A stretch of 15,628 bases of DNA from assembly GCA_016780605.1 (NCBI GenBank), contig JADHLS010000031.1, forward strand, positions 1 to 15,628, written 5' to 3'. Shown one piece after another: positions 1 to 8,200 of this stretch (its first letter is position 1; the number at the start of each line of letters is the position of its first letter). A program made the position numbers and the translations under genes. This DNA is from Reyranella sp. GTDB lineage: Bacteria > Pseudomonadota > Alphaproteobacteria > Reyranellales > Reyranellaceae. A model generated the notes under the pieces. That model made no database searches, was not told the DNA's origin, and saw only the letters and a program-made list of their open reading frames with translations.

Positions 1-1221
1 TAGCCCGCCAGTCCTGGTCGCGATCGGCACCGTGCCGTATCGCATGGCGTAGAGCTGGGTGAGGCCGCATGGCTCGAAGCGCGACGGATGCAGAAGCATA
101 TCGGCGCCGGCCTGCAGACGATGGGCAAGTGGCTCCTGATAGCCGATATGCACGGCGAGACGTCGCGGCTGTGCCCGCGCGGCCGATTGGAAGCGCTCCT
201 CCAGACCGTGATCGCCCTCGCCCAGAATGGCAAGTTGGATGCCGCGCTCGAGAAGCGCAGGAAACGCTTCAGCGATTACGTCGGCCATCTTCTGCCCTGT
301 GATACGGCTCATGTAGGCGACCAGCGGTGCCTCGGGATTGATCTCGAGCCCGAACTCCTCCTGAAGCGCCTGCTTGCAGTAGCGTTTGCCCGCGAGGTCT
401 GTGGCAGTGAAATTCGCACGCAGGTGCGGATCGGTCGCGGGATCCCAGATTCGGTAATCCGCGCCATTCAGAATGCCGACCAGATCGTCAGCGCGTTCGC
501 GCAGCAGGCCGTCGAGGCCGCAACCGTAGGCCGGCGTCAGGATCTCACGCGCGTAACTCGGACTCACGGTTGTCAACTGGTCGCTGTAGCGGATGCCTGC
601 CTTGAGGAACGACATGTTGCCGTAGAACTCCATCCCGTCGACGCCGAGCGCGCTGGCAGGGATGCCGAGCTCCGGGGCCAGCGCTGGCGAGAAGAGGCCT
701 TGAAAGGCCATGTTGTGGAGCGTGAAGACGGTCGCCGGCCGGTCGGTGCCGCGCGCCGACAGGAGCATGGGCAGCAGGCCAGTATGCCAGTCGTTGGCAT
801 GCACCACGTCGGCACGCCAGCCCGATGCGGCATCGCCCAGAGCGAGCCGCGCCGCGACATGGCAGAACAGGGCGAAGCGGCGAGCATTGTCGGGCCAGTC
901 ACTGCCGTGCTCGTCCTGATAGGGCCCGCCCGGACGCTCGAAGAGCGCCGGACAATCGACCAGCCAGATCGGCAGATGCGTGTCGGGCGTGCGCGCGGCG
1001 ATCACGCGAACCGATCCGGCGCCCGCAACGCAGATGCCCGCGAGGTCGATCGGCGACGCCTTGTCGACTGCGGCCTCGATCGCCTTCGGGTAGCCTGGCA
1101 GCACGACGCGCACATCGCATCCGAGAGCGGCGAGGGCCAACGGCAGCGCCGCACTCACGTCGGCCAAGCCGCCCGTCTTGGCCAGCGGATAGATCTCGGG
1201 GGAAACGAACAGCACACGCAT
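1..1221 (-). CDS. glgA: Glycogen synthase (ADP-glucose type), C-terminus cut by window edge
   Basis: GlgA transfers glucose from ADP-glucose to the non-reducing end of a growing alpha-1,4-glucan in the cytoplasm. The minus strand is open for 407 codons from the ATG at 1221-1219 to base 1. About 70 C-terminal residues of a usual ~480 would lie outside the window. Visible GT5 motifs are KTGGLADV (residues 15-22, ADP-glucose binding), VFTLHNMAFQG, GILNGADYRIWDP, and SRFEPCGLTQLYAMRYGT near the edge, with the family's conserved Glu at 383 and Cys at 385. A GGGGGG ribosome site lies just upstream of the start (about 1227-1232). It is transcribed divergently from glgB across a 286-base gap that holds its own FNR-type box. 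No frameshift was seen. The family assignment is firm; only the C-terminus is unseen. Confidence 0.96.
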   Translation of the reverse strand, partial: MRVLFVSPEIYPLAKTGGLADVSAALPLALAALGCDVRVVLPGYPKAIEAAVDKASPIDLAGICVAGAGSVRVIAARTPDTHLPIWLVDCPALFERPGGPYQDEHGSDWPDNARRFALFCHVAARLALGDAASGWRADVVHANDWHTGLLPMLLSARGTDRPATVFTLHNMAFQGLFSPALAPELGIPASALGVDGMEFYGNMSFLKAGIRYSDQLTTVSPSYAREILTPAYGCGLDGLLRERADDLVGILNGADYRIWDPATDPHLRANFTATDLAGKRYCKQALQEEFGLEINPEAPLVAYMSRITGQKMADVIAEAFPALLERGIQLAILGEGDHGLEERFQSAARAQPRRLAVHIGYQEPLAHRLQAGADMLLHPSRFEPCGLTQLYAMRYGTVPIATRTGGL

Positions 1222-1288
1222 CGCAATCCCCCCCTTTGATTTCTGTGCCTTGAAAGCTTCTTCTGCCGATAGCCCCATCACTTCGTAA

Positions 1289-1330
1289 ATAATCGGCGAG
1301 CCAGGCAGTGCGTTCTTTGATCCAGATCAA
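1289..1330 (-). promoter_or_regulatory. FNR/FixK-type promoter of glgA (box 1317-1330, -10 at 1289-1294)
   Basis: TTGATCCAGATCAA at 1317-1330 is a perfect TTGAT-N4-ATCAA palindrome, the consensus of FNR/FixK-family activators. Read toward glgA, a -10-like GATTAT (minus strand of 1289-1294) follows after 22 bases. This would place transcription start near 1282 with the box centred at -41.5 (class II geometry), leaving a leader of about 60 bases. The box and spacing are seen directly. The regulator and its activity are inferred. The palindrome could also act toward glgB. Confidence 0.7.
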
Positions 1331-1435
1331 GTTTGCATGGAAATCTTTGGCAAGAGTCGAACACTTCCCTCCCCGCAAACTGTCTTGCTGCGCAGCTCGC
1401 CAACGATCGACTCGGCTAAGCCTTGCCGATTGACC

Positions 1436-1477
1436 TTGATCTAGAACAAACTCGCAGCCCGTCGTCTGTCCAATAAT
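1436..1477 (+). promoter_or_regulatory. FNR/FixK-type promoter of glgB (box 1436-1449, -10 at 1472-1477)
   Basis: TTGATCTAGAACAA at 1436-1449 matches TTGAT-N4-ATCAA with one mismatch in the right half. AATAAT at 1472-1477 matches the -10 consensus at five of six positions. The 22-base gap puts the predicted start near 1484 with the box at -41.5. A start there lies downstream of the ATG at 1478 and upstream of the ATG at 1508, so it also bears on the choice of glgB start codon. Confidence 0.65.
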
Positions 1478-1494
1478 ATGCAGAGACGGCTCGC

Positions 1495-1499
1495 GGGGA
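1495..1499 (+). promoter_or_regulatory. Ribosome binding site deciding the glgB start
   Basis: GGGGA at 1495-1499 sits 8 bases before the ATG at 1508. The alternative in-frame ATG at 1478 has no purine-rich site before it and overlaps the predicted -10 element. This favours 1508 as the translation start. Confidence 0.6.
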
Positions 1500-1507
1500 T
1501 TTCGGCC

Positions 1508-3733
1508 ATGAAGCGAACTATCGAGCAGACGGCCAGCGCCGACGCGGCGACCATCGCTGCCGTTGTGCGTGGCGACCACGGCGATCCGTTCGCTTTCCTG
1601 GGCCTCCACGTCGACCCGACCGGAGCAGGGCTGCTCGTGCGCACCTTGCAGCCGACCGCCGAGCATGTCGCCGTGATCGACGCCGAAGACGGCGCCGTGG
1701 TTGGAACCTTGGACAAAGTGCACGATGCGGGCTTCTTCGCCGGCCGGCTCGACCGCCGTGCGTCGCGCTTCCCCTACCGCCTGCGCCTGGAGCTGGCGAG
1801 CGCGCAGCGCGATATCGACGATCCTTATCGCTTTCCGTCGGCGCTGAACGACGCCGAGCTTCGCCGCTTCGCCGCCGGCGACCATCTGCGGGCGCATGAA
1901 CTGCTCGGCGCCCGGCGCGTCGAGCTCGAAGGCGTCGAGGGGGTAGTGTTCGCGGTTTGGGCGGCGAACGCGTCCCGGGTCAGCGTGGTCGGCCCGTTTA
2001 ACGACTGGGATGGACGGCGCCACGCCATGCGCCTCCACCCGTCATGCGGCGTTTGGGAAATCTTTATTCCCGGCCTGCAGGATGGCGAACTCTACAAATA
2101 CGAAATCAGATCAGCGGCGGGCGAGCTCCTGCCGTTGAAGGCCGACCCCTACGGAACCCGGGCGGAGCGACCGCCCGCGACTGCCTCGATCGTGTGCTCG
2201 CCTGGCAGCTTCGCGTGGGACGACCAAGATTGGATGGCGCGACGCGCGCAGGCAAGCGCGAACGCCCGCCAGCGGCCGATGGCGATCTACGAGGTCCATC
2301 TCGGCTCGTGGAAGCGCGGCGCCGATCGCCGGCCGCTCGACTACCACGCGCTCGCTGCCGAACTCGTACCTTACGTGCGCGACATGGGGTTCACCCATAT
2401 CGAACTGCTGCCGATCGCCGAGCACCCGTTCGACGGTTCTTGGGGGTATCAGCCGGTCGGGATGTTCGCCCCGACCAGCCGGTTCGGCACGCCGGATGAT
2501 TTCCGCTGCTTCGTGCAGACCTGTCATCAGGCGGGCATCGGCGTGTTGATCGACTGGGTGCCGGCGCATTTCCCGTCCGACCCGCACGGCCTGGCTCGCT
2601 TCGACGGTAGCCATCTCTACGAGCACGCCGATCCGCGGCGTGGTCTGCACCCCGACTGGAACACGCTGATCTACAATTTCGGCCGTCGCGAGGTCGCGGC
2701 CTTTCTGATCTCGAACGCGCTCTACTGGATCGAAGCGTTCCACATCGACGGGCTGCGGGTCGACGCCGTCGCCTCGATGCTCTATCTCGACTACAGCCGC
2801 AGGGATGGTGAGTGGCTGCCCAACGCGCATGGCGGGCGCGAGAATCTCGAGGCACTCGCTTTGCTCCGTCGGCTCAACGAGGTTGTCTATGCGGAGGGCG
2901 CCGGCGCGATCACGATCGCTGAGGAATCGACGGCATGGCCCATGGTGTCGCGGCCGACCTCTCTCGGCGGTCTCGGCTTTGGCTACAAATGGAACATGGG
3001 CTGGATGCACGACACGCTCGACTATATGAGCAAGGATCCCGTGCATCGCTGCCACCATCACGACGGCCTGACCTTTGGTCTGCTCTACGCGTTCCACGAG
3101 AACTTTGTCCTGCCGCTGTCCCACGACGAGGTCGTGCACGGCAAGGGCTCGCTGCTCGGCCGCATGCCCGGCGACCGGTGGCAGAAGTTCGCCAACCTGC
3201 GTCTCTACTACGCCTTTCTCTACACCCAGCCTGGCAAGAAGCTGCTGTTCATGGGCGGCGAGTTCGCGCAGACGGCCGAGTGGGACCATGACCGTGCGCT
3301 CGACTGGCATCTGCTCGATGACCCGGACCATCGCGGCGTCCGACGCCTCGTCACCGATCTCAATCGGCTCTATCGCGGTACGGCCGCACTCCATGAGCTC
3401 GACGGCGAGGCCGAAGGCTTCGAGTGGATCGATTGCCATGACGCCGAGCAGAGCGTGATAAGCTATGTTCGCCGTGGACAGAGGCGCGCCGACCATGCCG
3501 TCGTCGTGTGCAACTTCACCCCGGTGGTGCGCCACGGCTATCGCATCGGCGTGCCCTACGGTGGGCACTATCGCGAGCGCATTAACACCGACGCGTGCGA
3601 CTATGGCGGCAGTGGCGTCGGCAACGGCGGTTTGGTCAAGGCCGAACCCGTGAGCTGGCACGGCCGGCCCTATTCGCTGGTCCTCACCCTGCCGCCGCTG
3701 GGCGCGCTTGCGCTCACGCCCGAGCCCGGCTAG
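1508..3733 (+). CDS. glgB: 1,4-alpha-glucan branching enzyme, GH13 family
   Basis: GlgB cuts alpha-1,4-glucan chains and re-attaches them as alpha-1,6 branches during glycogen synthesis. The protein is 741 residues, close to E. coli GlgB (728). It has an N-terminal domain with DPFAFLGLH, a CBM48 domain ([23 protein letters not shown]), then the GH13 barrel with [18 protein letters not shown]. The catalytic triad is visible as Asp419 in DGLRVDAV, Glu472 in AEEST and Asp540 in [13 protein letters not shown]. The spacings of 53 and 68 residues equal those of the E. coli triad. Start 1508 is preferred over 1478 because of its ribosome site and the predicted promoter. The glgX remnant begins 6 bases after the stop, so the operon glgB-(glgX)-malQ is likely. 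Intact and very probably functional. Confidence 0.97.
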   Translation: MKRTIEQTASADAATIAAVVRGDHGDPFAFLGLHVDPTGAGLLVRTLQPTAEHVAVIDAEDGAVVGTLDKVHDAGFFAGRLDRRASRFPYRLRLELASAQRDIDDPYRFPSALNDAELRRFAAGDHLRAHELLGARRVELEGVEGVVFAVWAANASRVSVVGPFNDWDGRRHAMRLHPSCGVWEIFIPGLQDGELYKYEIRSAAGELLPLKADPYGTRAERPPATASIVCSPGSFAWDDQDWMARRAQASANARQRPMAIYEVHLGSWKRGADRRPLDYHALAAELVPYVRDMGFTHIELLPIAEHPFDGSWGYQPVGMFAPTSRFGTPDDFRCFVQTCHQAGIGVLIDWVPAHFPSDPHGLARFDGSHLYEHADPRRGLHPDWNTLIYNFGRREVAAFLISNALYWIEAFHIDGLRVDAVASMLYLDYSRRDGEWLPNAHGGRENLEALALLRRLNEVVYAEGAGAITIAEESTAWPMVSRPTSLGGLGFGYKWNMGWMHDTLDYMSKDPVHRCHHHDGLTFGLLYAFHENFVLPLSHDEVVHGKGSLLGRMPGDRWQKFANLRLYYAFLYTQPGKKLLFMGGEFAQTAEWDHDRALDWHLLDDPDHRGVRRLVTDLNRLYRGTAALHELDGEAEGFEWIDCHDAEQSVISYVRRGQRRADHAVVVCNFTPVVRHGYRIGVPYGGHYRERINTDACDYGGSGVGNGGLVKAEPVSWHGRPYSLVLTLPPLGALALTPEPG

Positions 3734-3739
3734 GCGGGC

Positions 3740-4033
3740 ATGACGACGCAGCAGGCGCGCGTATGGCCTGCCAGCCCGACGCCGCTGGGCGCGACCCGGG
3801 ACGGCAACGGTGCCAATTTCGCGCTGTTCTCGACGCACCCGAAGGGCATGGAGCTCTGTCCGTTCCACCAAGCGGGAGAGCGCGAAACCGAGCGCCTCCG
3901 CCTGCCCAGCATCGCCAGCAGCGGGGAGACCGGCGTCGGCGACCTAGCGACCTTCGCCCCGGGCGCGCGCCATCCCGGCGAGCCGCGCGTGCTCGCACTG
4001 CTCCGTCGGCTGGGCAACGGGGCCACGGTATGA
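3740..4033 (+). pseudogene. glgX: Internally deleted remnant of glycogen debranching enzyme
   Basis: This 97-codon frame joins the two ends of GlgX with the middle missing. Residues about 7-56 resemble the start of the N-terminal CBM48 domain: VWPASPTPLGATRDGNGANF, then a version of the usual VELCLF strand, then GERETERLRLP. From about residue 66, LATFAPGARHPGEPRVLALLRR resembles the C-terminal tail that normally follows the catalytic barrel. The roughly 550-600 residues carrying the active site are absent, with a junction near 3905-3935, so debranching activity cannot be retained. Positions usually conserved look eroded (GATWDG reads GATRDG; VELCLF reads MELCPF). The frame is still open: it starts 6 bases after glgB and ends in ATGA shared with the malQ start, so it may be kept as a translational bridge. 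Assignment of the N-terminal half is strong; that of the tail is moderate. Confidence 0.8.
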
Positions 4034-6198
4034 GCGCGCTCGAGCGGCTGGCGCGCCGCGCCGGTATCGAGCCGCATTATCACGACATCTGGGGACGGCG
4101 GCGTTCCCTGTCGGAGGGCACCATGCGCGCCTTCCTGGCCGCGATGGAGATTGCCGCCACGACAGAGGCTGAGATCTCGGCGAGCCTGGTGGCGCTCGAG
4201 GCGGCACCGTGGCAACGGTCGCTCGACCCGGTCGTCGTGCTCATCGAGGATGCTCGCCCCCAGCGCGTCGACGTGCGTCTCGCAGCCGCGCCTGATGCGC
4301 TGCTGGCATGGCGCATCGATACCGAGGACGGTGCACACTTCGACGGCAGCGCCCGCTTGGGCGAGTTGCCGTTGATCGAGGCCAGCACCAGGGACGGCCG
4401 CATCGTCGAGCGCCGCGCGCTCGCGCTGCCGGAGGCGCTGCCGCTCGGGTATCACCGGCTCGCCGTGGCGGGCGCCGCGCTCGGCGACGGCGGCGCGGCC
4501 GAGACGACCTTGATTGTCACGCCCCACCGCGCCCACCTGCCTGATGCGCTCGCGCACGGACCCGGGATCTGGGGTCTGGCGCTGCAACTCTACGGCCTGC
4601 AGGGCCGGCGCAGCTGGGGCATGGGTGATTTCGGCGCCCTCGCCCGCTTCGCCGCCGACACCGCGCTGCTTGGCGCCGGCGCGCTCGGCCTCAACCCGCT
4701 GCACGCGCTGTTTCCGGGCAACCCAATGCACGCCAGCCCCTACTCGCCGTCGAGCCGTCGGTTCCTCAATCCACTCTACATCGATGTCGAGGCGGTGCCG
4801 GACTGGGTCGACATTTCGCTTGCCAGCGCCGATCGTGCGGCATTGGGCGACGGCGCGCTGGTCGACTATGTCGGCGTCGCCGCCGCCAAGGCTCTCGTGC
4901 TCGAACGGCTGTTTGCTACATTCCAGCGCAATCATCTGCAGCGAGGCAGCGCCCGCGCCGCAGCGTTCCGCGCCTTCCGGCACGCCGGCGGCGCGGCGCT
5001 CGATCGCTTCGCTGCTTTCGAGGCGCTGGCCGAGCATTTCCGCAGTGGCGATCCCGGTCACTGGTCCTGGCGCCATTGGCCAGATGATTTTCGCGATCCT
5101 AAGTCGCCGGCGGTCGCTGCGTTCGCGCGCGCCCACGAGGATCGCGTGCTCTTCCACCAGTATATGCAATGGGAGGCGGAGCGCCAGCTCGCCGCCGCCG
5201 CTGCGGTCTGCGCGCAAGGCGGCATGGCAGTCGGGCTCTACCGCGACCTGGCGCTCGGCGTCGACCCGCACGGCGCCGAGGCCTGGGCCGATCAGCGCGT
5301 CTTGGCCAACGGCATCTCGATCGGCGCGCCGCCGGACGGCTTCAGCCGAGCCGGCCAGAACTGGGGGCTGCCGCCATTCAATCCGCATGCGCTGCGCGCC
5401 GCCGCCTATCAGCCGTTCATCGAATGTCTGCGCGCCAACATGCGCCACGCCGGCGCGCTGCGCATCGACCACATCATGGGTTTCGCACGGCTGTTCTGGA
5501 TTCCGGCCGGCAAGGGCGCCGCCGAGGGCGGCTATGTACGCTACCCGCTCGACGAACTGGTCGCGATCACCGCGCTCGAGAGCCGGCGGGCGGGTTGCGC
5601 GGTGGTTGGCGAAGATCTCGGCACGGTGCCCGAAGGCCTGCGCGAACGCCTCGGCGCGGCGCACGTCCTGTCCACACGAGTGCTCTATTTCGAGCGCGAC
5701 GACGCGGGCTTCCGGCCGCCCGACGCCTATCCCGCCTTGGCCCACGTCGCGATCGGTACGCACGATCTGCCGACCTTTCCGGGCTGGTGGCGCGCGCGGG
5801 ACATAGAACTGCATGCAGCGCTCGGGGTGCTCAAGGAGCAGGATCAATTTGCGGCGCAGCAGCACGCCCGAGCGCGCGAACGCACCGAACTGGCAGCAGC
5901 GTTGCGTGCGGCGGGCCTCGAAATCTCCGGCGCGGCGCTGACGGATTCCGAGAGTGATCTCGCGGCGCTGGTCGACACGGTGTACCGGTTCCTGGCAGCC
6001 TCGCCGGGGCGGCTCCTGATAGTCCAGCTCGAGGACGTGCTGGGCGTCGAAGCGCAGGTCAACCTACCCGGTACCACGGACGAGCATCCTAACTGGCGAC
6101 GGAAGCTTGCTTTCAGCGCCGAGGATTTGGCCGCGCTGCCTCGCTTGCTCCGGCTGGCCGACGCGTTGCGCGCACTCCGTCCGCTTGCCGGGCGCTAG
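4030..6198 (+). CDS. malQ: 4-alpha-glucanotransferase (amylomaltase), GH77
   Basis: MalQ moves alpha-1,4-glucan segments between maltodextrins and releases glucose, working in cytoplasmic glycogen and maltodextrin turnover. From the ATG at 4030 the protein is 722 residues, the long E. coli-like form with an N-terminal beta-rich extension (about residues 1-165) before the GH77 barrel, which opens at GIWGLALQLYGLQGRRSWGMGDF. Catalytic residues visible are Asp480 in LRIDHIMGFARLFWIP, Glu528 in VVGEDLGTVP and Asp579 in THDLPTFPGWW. Spacings of 48 and 51 are close to E. coli MalQ. Start 4030 is chosen because it overlaps the upstream stop as ATGA; the frame extends upstream to 3595 only as a shadow of glgB. 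Codon usage is extremely GC-rich, like glgB. It is followed by a possible terminator. Confidence 0.96.
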   Translation: MSALERLARRAGIEPHYHDIWGRRRSLSEGTMRAFLAAMEIAATTEAEISASLVALEAAPWQRSLDPVVVLIEDARPQRVDVRLAAAPDALLAWRIDTEDGAHFDGSARLGELPLIEASTRDGRIVERRALALPEALPLGYHRLAVAGAALGDGGAAETTLIVTPHRAHLPDALAHGPGIWGLALQLYGLQGRRSWGMGDFGALARFAADTALLGAGALGLNPLHALFPGNPMHASPYSPSSRRFLNPLYIDVEAVPDWVDISLASADRAALGDGALVDYVGVAAAKALVLERLFATFQRNHLQRGSARAAAFRAFRHAGGAALDRFAAFEALAEHFRSGDPGHWSWRHWPDDFRDPKSPAVAAFARAHEDRVLFHQYMQWEAERQLAAAAAVCAQGGMAVGLYRDLALGVDPHGAEAWADQRVLANGISIGAPPDGFSRAGQNWGLPPFNPHALRAAAYQPFIECLRANMRHAGALRIDHIMGFARLFWIPAGKGAAEGGYVRYPLDELVAITALESRRAGCAVVGEDLGTVPEGLRERLGAAHVLSTRVLYFERDDAGFRPPDAYPALAHVAIGTHDLPTFPGWWRARDIELHAALGVLKEQDQFAAQQHARARERTELAAALRAAGLEISGAALTDSESDLAALVDTVYRFLAASPGRLLIVQLEDVLGVEAQVNLPGTTDEHPNWRRKLAFSAEDLAALPRLLRLADALRALRPLAGR

Positions 6199-6221
6199 CC
6201 TCCAGCGCTGCCGGCCTTTCT
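6187..6221 (+). terminator. Possible terminator hairpin overlapping the malQ stop
   Basis: GCCGGGCGCT (6187-6196) can pair with AGCGC (6204-6208) and CCGGC (6211-6215), giving a 10-base-pair GC-rich stem with a 2-base bulge and a 7-base loop that contains the end of the malQ stop codon. A short pyrimidine stretch, CTTTCTCC, follows. The T-run is weak, so efficiency is uncertain, but the position at the end of the glg operon is right. Confidence 0.4.
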
Positions 6222-6417
6222 CCGAACAAACTCCCCAAAGTCGTGCATCGACGCGAGTCGGCGTCAGCCTTCCAAAGCTGCTCACCCTTGGCGTCGTTAT
6301 CTACTTCGTCGCCCTGGCGCCGGCGCGGTGCGGGTCGTCTTTTCACATCAGCATTTGCAACCGTAGAGGCCGGCGGCGCAGCTCTCGCCGCTCATCGGCC
6401 CCAGGGGTTTGGGCTCT

Positions 6418-6460
6418 TTGATTCAGGTCAAGGCCATGATGATTGCTTTCTCCCTAGATT
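6418..6460 (+). promoter_or_regulatory. FNR/FixK-type promoter of the small-protein/beta-glucosidase unit
   Basis: TTGATTCAGGTCAA at 6418-6431 matches TTGAT-N4-ATCAA with one mismatch (GTCAA in the right half). A -10-like TAGATT at 6455-6460 follows after 23 bases, predicting transcription start near 6467 and a leader of about 22 bases that includes the AAGGAG ribosome site. The rest of the 290-base gap between malQ and the small gene (6222-6417) shows no convincing gene or signal. Confidence 0.6.
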
Positions 6461-6488
6461 ACGTCGATCGAGAACCAAGGAGTTCGAT

Positions 6489-6803
6489 ATGAAAGCCACC
6501 GTGAAGACCGCCATCCTTGCTGCCTCCGTTGCTCTGATCGGCAGCGTTGGTGCGGTCTCATCGGGCTGGGCGCAGCAGCAGCCCGGCGCCACTCCCGCGC
6601 CGCAGGCGACGACGCCCACTCAGCCGGGGCCGGGCATGGGCCAGCAGATGATGCAGCAGGGCATGGAGCACGGCAAAGCCGGCCAGAGCATGAGCAAGCA
6701 GATGGAAGAAAAGGGTCACCAGCAGGGCGGCCAGCATGCGCCCATGGGTTCCGGAACGACGCCACAACCTTCGCAGGGCACGTCCCCAGCACCTTCCAAG
6801 TAG
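6489..6803 (+). CDS. Small secreted Gln/Met/His-rich protein, unknown function
   Basis: This 104-residue protein is not one I recognise. It starts with a textbook Sec signal peptide: MKATVKTA, a hydrophobic core of about 16 residues, and a probable cleavage near residues 27-29 (SGWAQQQ). The mature part is low in complexity: a Pro/Thr/Ala-rich segment, then MGQQMMQQGMEHGKAGQSM and a Gly/Gln/His stretch, ending in Pro/Ser/Thr. Methionine and histidine are clustered, as in some periplasmic metal-binding proteins, but no defined metal motif is present. Start 6489 has AAGGAG at 6477-6482 and lies just after the predicted promoter; the frame is open further upstream to 6243, but that part would precede transcription start. 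The stop lies 11 bases before the beta-glucosidase start, so the two are probably co-transcribed. Its link to sugar metabolism is unknown. Confidence 0.85.
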   Translation: MKATVKTAILAASVALIGSVGAVSSGWAQQQPGATPAPQATTPTQPGPGMGQQMMQQGMEHGKAGQSMSKQMEEKGHQQGGQHAPMGSGTTPQPSQGTSPAPSK

Positions 6804-6814
6804 GGGTAACTGCC

Positions 6815-8200
6815 ATGGACATCGATTTAATGCCGAAGCCGGACGCTCCCATCCTCGTCGCCCGCCAAGCTCTTCCGTTCGGATTTGTTTGGGGCGTTTC
6901 AACCTCGAGTTATCAGGTCGAGGGCGCTGCACGAGAAGGTGGCCGCGGTCCCAGTGTGTGGGATGTCTTCTCTCGGGTTCCAGGGAAGATCGCCAATGGC
7001 GATACGGGAGACGTCGCGTGCGACCATTATCACCGCTATTCTGAAGATATTGCGCTCATGCACGAGATGGGGGTGAACGCCTACCGCTTCTCCGTTGCAT
7101 GGCCGCGGGTGCTGCCAACGGGCAGGGGCGCCGTCAACGAAGCGGGTGTGGCTTTCTACGACCGACTCATAGACAGCTTGTTGGTGGCAGGGATCGAACC
7201 ATGGCTCTGCCTCTATCACTGGGATTTGCCGCAGGCGTTGCAAGATTTGGGCGGATGGGCCAACCGCGACATCGTTAGCTGGTATGCCGACTATGCCCGG
7301 ATTATCGCGCAGCGCTTCGGAGACCGAGTGAAGCGCTTCTCCACATTCAACGAACCTTCGGTGTTCAGCCTCTTCGGTTACGCCTTCGGCTGGCACCCGC
7401 CCGCCACCTCCGATCGAGCCGACCACTTCAAGACCATCCATCATATCAATCTGGCGCACGGCGCGGGCGTCGATGTGCTACGTGCCAATGTCGGGCATGC
7501 ATTGATCGGCTGTATCCACAACATGCAGCCGAGCCGTCCCGTCGCACCCGGCGGCGAGGATGCGGCGGCTGCGGCGATGCTGGACGAGTACTGGAACAAG
7601 GCCTTTCCGGATCCGCAAATGCTGGGCCATTACCCGCCCGGCCTCGCTCGCTTGATCGAACCCTATCAACGCAATGGCGATCTTGCCCGCATTCAGCGGC
7701 CGGTGGACTGGCTGGGGATCAACCACTACTCGCCGATCTATGCCAGGGCCGCTCCCGATTCTCCTCTTGGTTTTGCCTGGGCGGACGCGCCGTCAGGCGG
7801 GCCGCGCTCGCCCATCGGCTGGCCGATCGACCCTGACGCGTTCCGTGAGACTCTGCTTGATGCAAGTCATCGTTACGGATTGCCAATCTACGTCACGGAG
7901 AACGGCGCCGGCAGCGACGAAAAGCTGGATAGCTCAGGCAAAGTGCTCGATTACGAGCGCATCGCGTACCTGAAGCTCTATACTGAGGCTTTGCGTGAGG
8001 CAGTGCGCAAGGGGGCGGATGTCCGAGGCTATTTTGTCTGGTCGCTGCTGGACAACTTCGAGTGGGGAGCGGGATATGCCAACCGGTTTGGCCTCGTGTA
8101 TGTAGACTATCCAACGCAGCAACGCGTCCCCAAGGCATCGGCGCTGTGGTATCGACAGCTGATCAAAGAGGAAGCGCTCCGCGCGGTCGGCGCGGCATGA
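6815..8200 (+). CDS. bglB: Beta-glucosidase, GH1 family
   Basis: This enzyme hydrolyses beta-glucosides such as cellobiose or aryl-beta-glucosides to glucose by a retaining mechanism. It is 461 residues, the usual GH1 size, with no signal peptide, so it is cytoplasmic. The N-terminal GH1 signature FVWGVSTSSYQVEGA is present. Glu180 in TFNEP is the acid/base, Glu362 in VTENG is the nucleophile, and the aglycone-side strand WSLLDNFEWGAGY is intact. A ribosome site (AGGGG, overlapping the stop of the small secreted gene) lies 9 bases before the start. The last codons overlap the glucokinase start as ATGA, so the released glucose would be phosphorylated by its neighbour. Substrate specificity within GH1 (beta-glucoside or beta-galactoside) cannot be fixed from sequence alone. 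The gene symbol is by family. Confidence 0.93.
   Translation: MDIDLMPKPDAPILVARQALPFGFVWGVSTSSYQVEGAAREGGRGPSVWDVFSRVPGKIANGDTGDVACDHYHRYSEDIALMHEMGVNAYRFSVAWPRVLPTGRGAVNEAGVAFYDRLIDSLLVAGIEPWLCLYHWDLPQALQDLGGWANRDIVSWYADYARIIAQRFGDRVKRFSTFNEPSVFSLFGYAFGWHPPATSDRADHFKTIHHINLAHGAGVDVLRANVGHALIGCIHNMQPSRPVAPGGEDAAAAAMLDEYWNKAFPDPQMLGHYPPGLARLIEPYQRNGDLARIQRPVDWLGINHYSPIYARAAPDSPLGFAWADAPSGGPRSPIGWPIDPDAFRETLLDASHRYGLPIYVTENGAGSDEKLDSSGKVLDYERIAYLKLYTEALREAVRKGADVRGYFVWSLLDNFEWGAGYANRFGLVYVDYPTQQRVPKASALWYRQLIKEEALRAVGAA

Noticed and set aside
899..2038. Long minus-strand open frame (379 codons) across the glgA-glgB gap
   Set aside because: It is antisense to glgB and in the wrong frame for glgA; the product is Arg/Ala-rich without recognisable motifs, a usual shadow in GC-rich DNA.
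2111..3871. 586-codon minus-strand open frame opposite glgB
   Set aside because: Shadow of glgB: no family motifs, and glgB carries the full catalytic triad on the plus strand.
3595..4029. Upstream in-frame extension of malQ
   Set aside because: It overlaps the end of glgB and the glgX remnant in another frame and has no MalQ-like residues; the ATGA start at 4030 fits.
3730..5865. 711-codon minus-strand open frame opposite malQ
   Set aside because: Shadow caused by high GC and scarce stops; malQ motifs on the plus strand explain the region.
6250..6265. Short stem GACGC/GCGTC in the malQ to small-gene gap
   Set aside because: A five-base stem is expected by chance in GC-rich DNA and has no T-run or positional support.
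6243..6488. In-frame extension of the small secreted protein
   Set aside because: The extension would bury the signal peptide, lies upstream of the predicted promoter start, and the ATG at 6489 has AAGGAG.
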